A stretch of DNA of 64,000 nt from Anaerosacchariphilus polymeriproducens. Its GTDB lineage: Bacteria > Bacillota > Clostridia > Lachnospirales > Lachnospiraceae. Under the pieces are notes generated by a model, which was not told the DNA's origin, searched no databases, and worked only from the letters and a program-made list of their open reading frames with translations. Position 1 is the first letter of the stretch. Every line of letters starts with the position of its first letter. The position numbers and the translations under genes were made by a program. Of this stretch, positions 26,764-34,727 are shown piece by piece. The stretch is from the NCBI RefSeq assembly GCF_003363435.1, contig NZ_QRCT01000049.1, forward strand, positions 62,001-126,000, read 5' to 3'.

Positions 26764-28500
26764 TTAAATTCCAACTTTAGTAGATACTAATTCTTTAATA
26801 TAAAATATTAAATTTCCTACATTATTAAATGCAGAATTAACTAACTTATCATCTGAAAATTCAATATTAAATTCCATTTCCAAATTCACTATCAATGATA
26901 CAAACTTCAAAGAATCAATGCCTAATTCATAAAATTTATTTTCCAAACTTATTGCTGCATCACTTTGGATACTTTTTGAAATAATTTCAAAAACTCTTTT
27001 TTCTATTTCATCATCATTTTTAATAAAAATATTCAAATTACTCTGTTCATAATATTTTTTTAACATCGCTTTCCTATCTGTTTTTCCACTTGCAGTAAAT
27101 AACACATTATCAACTCTGTAATAGAGTGCAGGCAACATATATGAAGGCAAAAAATTTTTTATCTGTGTCCTAATATCCACATTTTTATCAGAAACATAAA
27201 AATTAATTAATATTTCTTCCTCTTCTATGAAACAAGTAATAGATGATTTAACTTCATCTATTTTTTCAATATTAACATCAATTTCACTCAATTCAATTCG
27301 AAAACCTCGTACCTTTACCTGCTCATCTATTCTACCCAGACATTTAATATTACCATTTTCATCATATCTTCCTAAATCTCCTGTTCTATAAATACATTCA
27401 AATGGTTCACATTTTAATTTACAAAATGATTTTTCTGTCAAATTGGGATTATTTAAATACCCCCTTGCAAGTCCGTCACCAGCAATGTAGATTTCACCAA
27501 AGTCTTCTTTATTGCTTATAGGTAATTTTTTTTCGTTCAATATATACAATCTTGTATTTCTAATTGGAGTTCCTAAATGTACATACTCTGATTCAGATAC
27601 ATTACATATTGAAGACCAAACTGTAGTTTCTGTAGGTCCATACATATTGTAGATTGTTGCTGTTGTAGCTTTATTAATTTCAGGTAGTAATTCTTCTGGA
27701 AACTGTTCTCCTCCAATTAATATCTGACTTAAATTTTTCAAGCAATCCCATTCCTTGTCTATCAATTTAATTAATTTTAATCTTGAAGGTGTCATTTGTA
27801 ATATATCAATCTTTTGTTTTAATATTAACTCTACGATTTTTTTAGGATTATCTTTTTGGTTATCATCAGCCATTACAACTATTAACCCTGCATACATAGC
27901 TAAAATTGTCTCCAAAATAAATATATCAAAAGTACTATTTGTAAAACTAGCTATTCTGCTTTTTTTTCTAAAAGGTATAAGATTACATACACCTTGAATT
28001 AAATTATAAATACCTTTTCGTTTTATCTCTACTCCTTTGGGTTTCCCAGAAGTACCAGATGTATAAATTATATAAGCAATATTTTCAAAATCAATTTCAT
28101 AGTTACTATATGATTCCTCTCCCCCAATTTTTTTATCTTTAAATGAATAATTTTCTATATCATTTAAAAAAATCTTATCATAATGTGCAAACTCACTTCC
28201 TATATCTTCCATTACAACTAGATACTTTATTCCCGAATCCTTAATCATATACTCAATTCTATCATAAGGCATATTTAATTCTATATTTATAAATGCAATA
28301 TTACTTTCTAAAGCAGCTAACATAACTGAAATCATATATTGACTTCTACGCAGTACAATGCCAATTACATCTTTTCCTTTTTGAAGTTTTTTTTCTATAA
28401 ATTTGAATTTAATAATCTGTACATATCTAATAATTTCATCTGTTTCATATATATCCCCTTGAAATTCTACATTTCCTGTTATTTCTAATTCTCCAAACAT
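26764..28500 (-). CDS. One-module NRPS-like protein: adenylation domain plus carrier domain, 578 aa
   Basis: The adenylation domain shows A3 YTSGTSGKPKG (about 145), A4 FDIFILE (about 190), A5 YNMYGPTETT, A7 YRTGDLG, A8 GRIDEQVKVRGFRIEL and A10 ASGKTDRK. A C-terminal carrier domain has the phosphopantetheine serine in ELGIDSLKF (about 527). By hand alignment to GrsA the ten pocket residues read D-I-L-Q-L-G-M-V-W-K, close to the standard glycine code DILQLGLIWK, so glycine is the predicted substrate. There is no condensation, epimerisation or thioesterase domain. The ORF is open 22 codons farther upstream, but GAGGATTAATATG just after the previous stop fixes the start at 28500. Confidence 0.88.
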   Translation of the reverse strand: MFGELEITGNVEFQGDIYETDEIIRYVQIIKFKFIEKKLQKGKDVIGIVLRRSQYMISVMLAALESNIAFINIELNMPYDRIEYMIKDSGIKYLVVMEDIGSEFAHYDKIFLNDIENYSFKDKKIGGEESYSNYEIDFENIAYIIYTSGTSGKPKGVEIKRKGIYNLIQGVCNLIPFRKKSRIASFTNSTFDIFILETILAMYAGLIVVMADDNQKDNPKKIVELILKQKIDILQMTPSRLKLIKLIDKEWDCLKNLSQILIGGEQFPEELLPEINKATTATIYNMYGPTETTVWSSICNVSESEYVHLGTPIRNTRLYILNEKKLPISNKEDFGEIYIAGDGLARGYLNNPNLTEKSFCKLKCEPFECIYRTGDLGRYDENGNIKCLGRIDEQVKVRGFRIELSEIDVNIEKIDEVKSSITCFIEEEEILINFYVSDKNVDIRTQIKNFLPSYMLPALYYRVDNVLFTASGKTDRKAMLKKYYEQSNLNIFIKNDDEIEKRVFEIISKSIQSDAAISLENKFYELGIDSLKFVSLIVNLEMEFNIEFSDDKLVNSAFNNVGNLIFYIKELVSTKVGI

Positions 28501-28501
28501 A

Positions 28502-29488
28502 TTAATCCTCACATTTATCTTTATTCCAAAATAAAACAAGTTCTTCCAATATACGTTTTTCTTCAATGTTACATTGATTTATTTTATTTTTTAATTTATC
28601 TAATAAAAATATATTTTTTGACACTCCCAATTTAACTAATAGCATTAGTATGTAATTCCATCTCTTTATAATTTCTTCATATGCAAAACATAAATTTTGA
28701 GAAATACCCGAATCTTTCATTTTATCTAATAGTATATTTTTGAGAGTGAAAAAACCATATACTCTTAATTCATAATTCAGTTCTAAAATGTATACATAAA
28801 AATTATCGTTCTTTATCAATTCATACAAATTACTAATACATCGTTTAATTGCATCATAACCATAATAAAAATTATTTTCGCTTCCTCCTCGAAGATAAGA
28901 ACTAATTCCTTCTTGCACCTTAACATTCACTATATTTTTTATATTTATATTTTCTAATTTTATGTAATCATCTCTTATTACAAGATATTTATAATGTTTT
29001 TCTTCCCACGAATTAATAATATCATCTAAAAGAACCAAGCCTTCAAATTTAGAAGGTACAATCGTAGGAACACAGCCATCACTAATTCGAACCTCATTTC
29101 CCTCTAATCCAATTACATTAATATAATGAGGAGAATCATCAGTTTGATTAAATACACGATTATAATTTAAATTTAAAGTAGATACTTTTAAAATTAATCT
29201 CTCGTTTTTCTTAACTGCATGTTCCAAAAACTGTATTGCAGATGACCTCTCTTCCAATTGTCCATCTTCATACTGTATATTGTAATTATTTAAAAATTTT
29301 GTATTTGCACTATACATATTTGAATTAATTGTTTTTGTATCATTATTGTATGTAATCTTAAATCCATCTCCCAAAAAAATTATATCACTACCCTTAATCA
29401 AATGTTTATTAAATATTAAATAATTACTGATACAAGAACTTAGGCACTCATAATTTTGCATAGTCCTATATTCATTTTCAAAAATCAT
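28502..29488 (-). CDS. BtrH-like acyltransferase/C39-fold protein, 328 aa
   Basis: The N-terminal domain has the BtrH pattern: NYECLSSCISNYLIF (candidate catalytic Cys15), a GDGFKI turn, then SPHYINVIGLEGNEVRISDG with the histidine and aspartate of a Cys-His-Asp triad. The helical C-terminal half is like that of BtrH proteins of similar length. In butirosin synthesis BtrH transfers an acyl chain from a carrier protein to the aminoglycoside. Start ATG at 29486-29488 has AGGAGG six bases upstream; the longer ORF start is rejected. Its stop is one base before the adenylation start. Confidence 0.68.
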   Translation of the reverse strand: MIFENEYRTMQNYECLSSCISNYLIFNKHLIKGSDIIFLGDGFKITYNNDTKTINSNMYSANTKFLNNYNIQYEDGQLEERSSAIQFLEHAVKKNERLILKVSTLNLNYNRVFNQTDDSPHYINVIGLEGNEVRISDGCVPTIVPSKFEGLVLLDDIINSWEEKHYKYLVIRDDYIKLENINIKNIVNVKVQEGISSYLRGGSENNFYYGYDAIKRCISNLYELIKNDNFYVYILELNYELRVYGFFTLKNILLDKMKDSGISQNLCFAYEEIIKRWNYILMLLVKLGVSKNIFLLDKLKNKINQCNIEEKRILEELVLFWNKDKCED

Positions 29489-29546
29489 TTGATTCCTCCT
29501 GCCATTCACGATACACTATTATTAATCTTATTTATAAAATTATTTT

Positions 29547-30263
29547 CTATTCAGCTTCCTCTAAATTACTAATTAAATCTTTCAATGAAGTAATGTATAA
29601 ATACTCAATATTATTTTTTTCATTATTTGATTTATTACAAGAATCAAAATAAACAGGAAAAATTCCAGTAGCACTTGCACCTAAAATATCATTATTAAAG
29701 TTATCCCCACAATACCATACATCATTTGCATTCAAACCAGCTTTTTTTAATCCAAGTTCAAAAATCAACCGATTAGGCTTTCTATAAACATATTCACTGG
29801 ATGTAACAATAAACTCAAAACTATTATTTTTAAATATTTCATTTATTCTTCGTAAAACATTTTCTCTCGAAAATGATATGTTACTAATTATTCCAGTTCT
29901 AATATTATGCTTTTTCAAATATTCTAAAACTTCATCTACATAATCCATTTTAATACCAGATGCTGCATGATCCCAAAATATTTTTTCCATCTCAATATAA
30001 TTTAAAGAACATTCTACTTCAAAATATTCAAACATAAATTTCAAACATGATATATTATGAATTTCTACGCCATTTTCCAAAGCCTTTTTCACTAAATCTA
30101 AAAACATCTTGTCTGAAAATTCTGCCAATCTATCTAAATCCACCTTATTATTTTTAAATACAAAATATTTTTCCAATGCAGCAATTCCTTTTTTACTATT
30201 AAAAATTGTCTCTTTTACCAGCGTATTACCATAATCAAAAATAATCATTTTAGGTTTTTTCAT
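29547..30263 (-). CDS. HAD-superfamily hydrolase, 238 aa
   Basis: HAD fold with motif I IIFDYGNTLV (nucleophile Asp10), motif II IISNISF, lysine in YRKPNRLIF and motif IV CGDNFNND. In motif I the second aspartate (DxD) is replaced by glycine (D-Y-G), so the usual general acid is missing, as in some HAD subgroups. It may remove a phosphate during synthesis of the cluster product. Start ATG 30261-30263 follows GGAGG by five bases. Between the acyl ligase and the BtrH-like gene. Confidence 0.8.
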   Translation of the reverse strand: MKKPKMIIFDYGNTLVKETIFNSKKGIAALEKYFVFKNNKVDLDRLAEFSDKMFLDLVKKALENGVEIHNISCLKFMFEYFEVECSLNYIEMEKIFWDHAASGIKMDYVDEVLEYLKKHNIRTGIISNISFSRENVLRRINEIFKNNSFEFIVTSSEYVYRKPNRLIFELGLKKAGLNANDVWYCGDNFNNDILGASATGIFPVYFDSCNKSNNEKNNIEYLYITSLKDLISNLEEAE

Positions 30264-30307
30264 AGTTCCCTCCATTTCGCAGTACGTTTATTATATTTTC
30301 ATAGTAT

Positions 30308-31768
30308 TTATTCTTTTATTTTGTTAATTCTTTTTATTTTTCCACTAGCTGTTTTTTCTAGTTGTTTAACTACAATGATTTCTTTCGGAATTTTATAATT
30401 TTCCAAATGAATTCTACTGTAAACATAAATTGCTTCATTATTTAAATGTACATTTTCATTCAATACCACATATGCAATTAGTTCACTTGTTGCGTTATCA
30501 TTTTTCTTATCTACTACAAGTACTTCTTTAATATCTTTGTATGATGTAAGTACTCCTTCTATTTCCTCTGGATAAATATTCTTACCAGCACTTATGATCA
30601 TGTTATCTTTTCTTCCAATAACATATAAAAAACCTTCATCATCCATATAACCCAAATCACCAGAATATAGTCGATTGTTTTTAATTGTTTTTCTCGTCTT
30701 GTCCTCATTTCGATAATAACCGAGCATCACATTCGGTCCAATTATAGTAATTTCACCAATCTCCATTGGAGCTGCTACATCTCCAGATTCATTTAAGACT
30801 TCTACTATTACTTTTTCAATTGCTTTTCCACTAGAAGAAGAATGTGTAAGTAAATCTTTTTTTTCTATGTAAGTTACTCTGGGGGACGCCTCAGTTTGTC
30901 CATATGAATAAATCAAATTGACCTTTGGAAATTTTTCTATGACCTTCATAATATCTTTGCTATGCATAGATGCACCATAAAAATTTATAATACGTAAGCT
31001 CGACATATCATATTTTTTAAGCTTTGAATATTCAACAATACCTTTTAATAAAGTAGGAACAGCAAAAAATATACTAATTTTTTTTGTACTTATTAATTTA
31101 AGAATACTATTAATTCTTGGAAGACTATAATTCAAAACAATTTTACAACCATTAAAAATCCCAACTAGCAGCTCACCTATAATACTAGAGGAATGACTTA
31201 AATCTTTAATTAAAAGAATATTATCAGTACTATTAAGTTTTAAATATGCACTAATTGCCTTAACATTACTTAAAATATTATCATTAGATAACATTATAGA
31301 TTTAGGTATATTAGTAGTACCGGACGTAAATAATATTAATTTTACTGATTCTAAAGTCGCATCAATACATTCACTACATTTATATAGAGTTAGTTCTTCT
31401 ATATCATTTATATATTGATATTTTTTATTAAACTTTAATTTTTCAAGCTTACTTTCTTTTACTATGTAGTTAATATCGTAGGTATCAATTATATCTTCCA
31501 TTTTATTTAGTCCTGTTTTAGTATATATAGGCATAATTACTGTTCCAAGATAACTCAATGCAAAAAAAGTTGTTACAAAAATCAAAGGATGATCTACTAC
31601 CATTAAAATCTTTGAATTTTGCATTATGCCTTCCTCTCTAATTTTATAAGCCAATCTTTGTATTTTCATATCGAACTCTCTATAACTATAGTTCTCTTCA
31701 TTGCAATCAATGGCTACCCCATCTGGATTAATAATCATTCCTTCTTTATAAATATTATACAATTTCAT
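30308..31768 (-). CDS. Class I adenylate-forming acyl ligase (acyl-CoA/acyl-ACP synthetase), 486 aa
   Basis: Stand-alone AMP-binding enzyme with LFTSGTTNIPKS (phosphate loop), YSYGQTEASPR (A5), YSGDLGYMDDEGF, GRKDNMI and the catalytic lysine in KTASGKIKR near the C-terminus. Such enzymes activate a carboxylic acid as acyl-AMP and load it on CoA or a carrier protein. The free carrier protein at 34.5 kb is a plausible acceptor. Overlaps nothing; six to seven bases separate it from the PaaK-like gene. Confidence 0.87.
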   Translation of the reverse strand: MKLYNIYKEGMIINPDGVAIDCNEENYSYREFDMKIQRLAYKIREEGIMQNSKILMVVDHPLIFVTTFFALSYLGTVIMPIYTKTGLNKMEDIIDTYDINYIVKESKLEKLKFNKKYQYINDIEELTLYKCSECIDATLESVKLILFTSGTTNIPKSIMLSNDNILSNVKAISAYLKLNSTDNILLIKDLSHSSSIIGELLVGIFNGCKIVLNYSLPRINSILKLISTKKISIFFAVPTLLKGIVEYSKLKKYDMSSLRIINFYGASMHSKDIMKVIEKFPKVNLIYSYGQTEASPRVTYIEKKDLLTHSSSSGKAIEKVIVEVLNESGDVAAPMEIGEITIIGPNVMLGYYRNEDKTRKTIKNNRLYSGDLGYMDDEGFLYVIGRKDNMIISAGKNIYPEEIEGVLTSYKDIKEVLVVDKKNDNATSELIAYVVLNENVHLNNEAIYVYSRIHLENYKIPKEIIVVKQLEKTASGKIKRINKIKE

Positions 31769-31775
31769 TTCCCCC

Positions 31776-33023
31776 TTACATTTTATTAACTATAGTTTCA
31801 TTAATAAATTCTTTCGTTTTTCCAGTCTTTTCTTCAGGTTTTATGTATTCTACTTCTTCTAAATTAATATTAATATTAAAACCAACTATTTTTTGCAGTT
31901 CCTTTTTATATTTCACCATAACTTCTTTTTTATTTGCATCTGGATTTAATCTAAGTAGCACTAATAAATCATTTTCAGACTGTTTTCTTATTTGAAATTG
32001 TAAAATAACATTCATTCCATACAATTCACAAATTGCCCTTGCAATTCCAGAAAAAATAATCGCATTAAATCTTCGATTTCCATCCATTACAAAAAAGTCT
32101 GCCTTCCTACCTCTATGTAACGATAAATATATTTTCCCATCTTCAAACCAATATTCTCCTAAATCTTCTAATCTGTATCGGACAAGTGGCCAGGTATTAT
32201 TCTTTAACAAAGTAATTAATATCTCATTTTTCTGATGTCCTTCGTTATATAATTGTTCAATAAAAATATTATTTTTTTCTACCATTAATTTTCCATTCGA
32301 GTCGGAATATGCCATTGGCCAATACTCTCTGCAACCATACTGATTAGCAATGGGACATTGAAATACTTCTTCGATTAATTTCAAATGTTTATCCTGTACA
32401 TATTCTCCACTAAGTTCTATAAATTCAAAATGAAACTGCTCTAAACTGTACTTTTTGATAACCAGTGAGAGATTATATATCGTTGAAGAAGGACCATGTA
32501 ACCACCTAGGTTTAAACTTAACTATCTCATTCCAATAATTAATTAGCTTTTTGTCACTCAAATCAAATAGTGGTAATAAAATATCATTTTCTTTATATAA
32601 AACTACGTTCGTAATCATTTCATTATCTTTATTTCTAAAAGCATAAAATCTTGCAAATTTATCTGAAGGTCTTATGTCTCGAATGAATCTTCTCCTTAAT
32701 CTCCATAGTGAATCGGAACATATAAATCTTTCTTTTTTACTTCTATAGCAGATAATTGGCTTTCCATCTGTACCACTAGTGGAATCAATTGATAAGTTAT
32801 CCATACTAACATTCTTTATTAAAAATTGTTCTGAATTTTTACGAACGATTTTTTTCTCTAATATTGGAATTTTTTTACAAAAAACATCATAAGTCATATC
32901 ATCAATAGAATCTAATTTAAAATCCCAATTACTTTTATAGTATTCTACATCTTCTTTACAATGAATTAGTAAACGATATATTTTATCTTTATATTGTTCA
33001 AAATATTCTTCTTGATTTTTCAC
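31776..33023 (-). CDS. PaaK/CapK-like adenylate-forming enzyme, 415 aa
   Basis: Resembles the phenylacetate-CoA ligase family: DSTSGTDGKPIICYRS is the phosphate loop, NQYGCREYWPMAY the A5-like motif, and PLVRYRLEDLGEYWF the later core motif. The C-terminal domain (about 310-415) carries the swinging lid. It is probably another acid-activating enzyme, possibly for an aromatic or amino acid; substrate unknown. With the acyl ligase and the A-PCP protein it makes three adenylating enzymes in a row. Confidence 0.82.
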   Translation of the reverse strand: MKNQEEYFEQYKDKIYRLLIHCKEDVEYYKSNWDFKLDSIDDMTYDVFCKKIPILEKKIVRKNSEQFLIKNVSMDNLSIDSTSGTDGKPIICYRSKKERFICSDSLWRLRRRFIRDIRPSDKFARFYAFRNKDNEMITNVVLYKENDILLPLFDLSDKKLINYWNEIVKFKPRWLHGPSSTIYNLSLVIKKYSLEQFHFEFIELSGEYVQDKHLKLIEEVFQCPIANQYGCREYWPMAYSDSNGKLMVEKNNIFIEQLYNEGHQKNEILITLLKNNTWPLVRYRLEDLGEYWFEDGKIYLSLHRGRKADFFVMDGNRRFNAIIFSGIARAICELYGMNVILQFQIRKQSENDLLVLLRLNPDANKKEVMVKYKKELQKIVGFNININLEEVEYIKPEEKTGKTKEFINETIVNKM

Positions 33024-33056
33024 TCTTATCTCCTATTTTTTTATTAATTATTATAT

Positions 33057-34466
33057 CTAAATATTAAAGCATAAACAGCTAGTTTTTCCTTCATATTTAT
33101 TACTCAAAGCTTCATATTCTTTTGCTAAAATACGAATACCTAATTCATGATCTAAAAAAGTATCTCTTGTAACTTTTTTTTCTACAAACTCTCTAAAGCA
33201 GGCTTCTCGAGCAGATTCATTATACCCTAACATCTGTTTTTCATTTTCGAAAAAATCCCTTAATGTATATTTTTCTAATGGTTGACCACCAATTAAATCA
33301 ATATTTTTAAATACATATACATTAAAATGTTCTACTTCACCAATGTCCAATTTCCCTTTGATTCGATCTTTAATTTCCTTTGACTGATAACTATGAATTT
33401 GAATATTCATTAACGGTCCTATTTCTATGTTCATATACTCATGTCTTACACGTCCATTACTTTTATATGTATCTTCAGGTAGTTTTTCCCAGCTCCTTCT
33501 TGAAAATCCATCCTGCATAAGACTAATATTGGCAGTGGAAATCACTTTATCATCTTTCTTAAATTGCAAAATGCTATATATATCTAGTTCACCAAATTTC
33601 TCAAATTTATACTTGTCAATATTATCAAAAATACTATCATATTTATGACTATTAAATATATTATTATAATTGTTTTTGTTAATAATTTGCATAAAATCAC
33701 TTGGTTTTACTGCTGAAGCATATAATTCAATATTATTCGGTCTTTTGTCCTCAAGAATATCATTTATTCCTTCAAACCATGAAAGCAAATCAATAAAATG
33801 ATAGCCGCTATGAAATAATTTACCATATCCATATTTATACGGATGATTTTCTCTCGTTATAAACTCATCCGGCATATTCCACATTCCATCACAATGTGAT
33901 AACTGAATTGCAGTAATTGGAATTTGATATTTTTCAACAATTTCATTTGCTAAATTATGTACAAATCTATATCCTTTATGCCATCTTCTCTGACATTGTA
34001 TTTGTAGAATAGTATTATTCTTTTTAGCTTTAGTATACAATTTCTTAATGATCTTATAGTCTTTTTCAATTTGCATCGCTCTATTTACATCAGTGCTAAC
34101 GTTTATTGGAGCTGTAAGCGGTTTATCCACTAATACATTAATATTATGCTTTAAGAAAAAACAAAGATACATATAGTGAGCTTTTGGTTCTGTTGAAATA
34201 ATAGCATGAGTAATATTCATGCTTTGAATTATTTCTATAATTTTTCTGTTATCCTCTTTAGATAATTTTGAACTATACCTATATTTATCATTAATAAAAT
34301 ACGTTTTGATTGGCAACTTATTTACTTCAATATAATTTGTAACCTCATTAGCTTTCGACTGTACCTCTATAATTAGAACTGGTTGAATATGATTATCCTT
34401 AAAACACTGCATATAAATTCGTTTGGCATGTGGTCCCAGACCTACTAAGACAACATTAGTTTTCAT
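33057..34466 (-). CDS. Gfo/Idh/MocA-family oxidoreductase, 469 aa
   Basis: Rossmann N-terminus with VLVGLGPHAKRIY (about 5-17), the hinge DKPLTAP (about 116, equivalent to EKPL), and the C-terminal fold with GKLFHSGYHFIDLLSW. It is longer than usual (about 330-400), with insertions near 250-340. Family members oxidise or reduce sugars, and a subset (thiazolinyl imide reductases) act on carrier-bound thiazolines in siderophore synthesis. A reductase role on a carrier-bound or sugar intermediate is inferred. Lies 14 bases after the carrier gene. Confidence 0.8.
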   Translation of the reverse strand: MKTNVVLVGLGPHAKRIYMQCFKDNHIQPVLIIEVQSKANEVTNYIEVNKLPIKTYFINDKYRYSSKLSKEDNRKIIEIIQSMNITHAIISTEPKAHYMYLCFFLKHNINVLVDKPLTAPINVSTDVNRAMQIEKDYKIIKKLYTKAKKNNTILQIQCQRRWHKGYRFVHNLANEIVEKYQIPITAIQLSHCDGMWNMPDEFITRENHPYKYGYGKLFHSGYHFIDLLSWFEGINDILEDKRPNNIELYASAVKPSDFMQIINKNNYNNIFNSHKYDSIFDNIDKYKFEKFGELDIYSILQFKKDDKVISTANISLMQDGFSRRSWEKLPEDTYKSNGRVRHEYMNIEIGPLMNIQIHSYQSKEIKDRIKGKLDIGEVEHFNVYVFKNIDLIGGQPLEKYTLRDFFENEKQMLGYNESAREACFREFVEKKVTRDTFLDHELGIRILAKEYEALSNKYEGKTSCLCFNI

Positions 34467-34480
34467 ATTTTTTCTTCTCC

Positions 34481-34726
34481 CTATCTGAAATTTACTTTCT
34501 CTGTCACGTAGTTAACTAAATCACCAAATTTATAAATTTGTTCAATATCATCTTCATCAATTTCAATATCAAATTCACATTCAATATCAACAATAAGTTC
34601 TACTAAACTTAGGGAACCCAAACCTAAATCATAAATTAAATCATCAGAATCTTTCATATCTGTTTTTTCTTTTTTTATTTTTGATTTTAGAATTACTAAA
34701 TTATAAATTTTGTTTTTTACATTCAT
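34481..34726 (-). CDS. Free acyl/peptidyl carrier protein, 81 aa
   Basis: A single carrier domain: DLGLGSLSLVELIVDIE with phosphopantetheine serine Ser38 (GLGSLS rather than the common GxDSL), then acidic helix III (DEDDIEQIYKFGDLV). No phosphopantetheinyl transferase gene is nearby, so the general cellular one must act. One base separates it from the radical SAM stop. Expected to hold the substrate for the ligases, oxidoreductase or radical SAM enzyme of this cluster. Confidence 0.9.
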   Translation of the reverse strand: MNVKNKIYNLVILKSKIKKEKTDMKDSDDLIYDLGLGSLSLVELIVDIECEFDIEIDEDDIEQIYKFGDLVNYVTEKVNFR

Positions 34727-34727
34727 T

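Noticed and set aside
26764-28500. Typical multi-module NRPS
   Set aside because: Only one adenylation and one carrier domain are present; no condensation, epimerisation or thioesterase motif could be found in this or neighbouring genes.
28501-28566. Longer start for the adenylation protein overlapping the BtrH-like gene
   Set aside because: The extra 22 codons overlap the conserved end of the preceding gene; a ribosome site fits the ATG at 28500.
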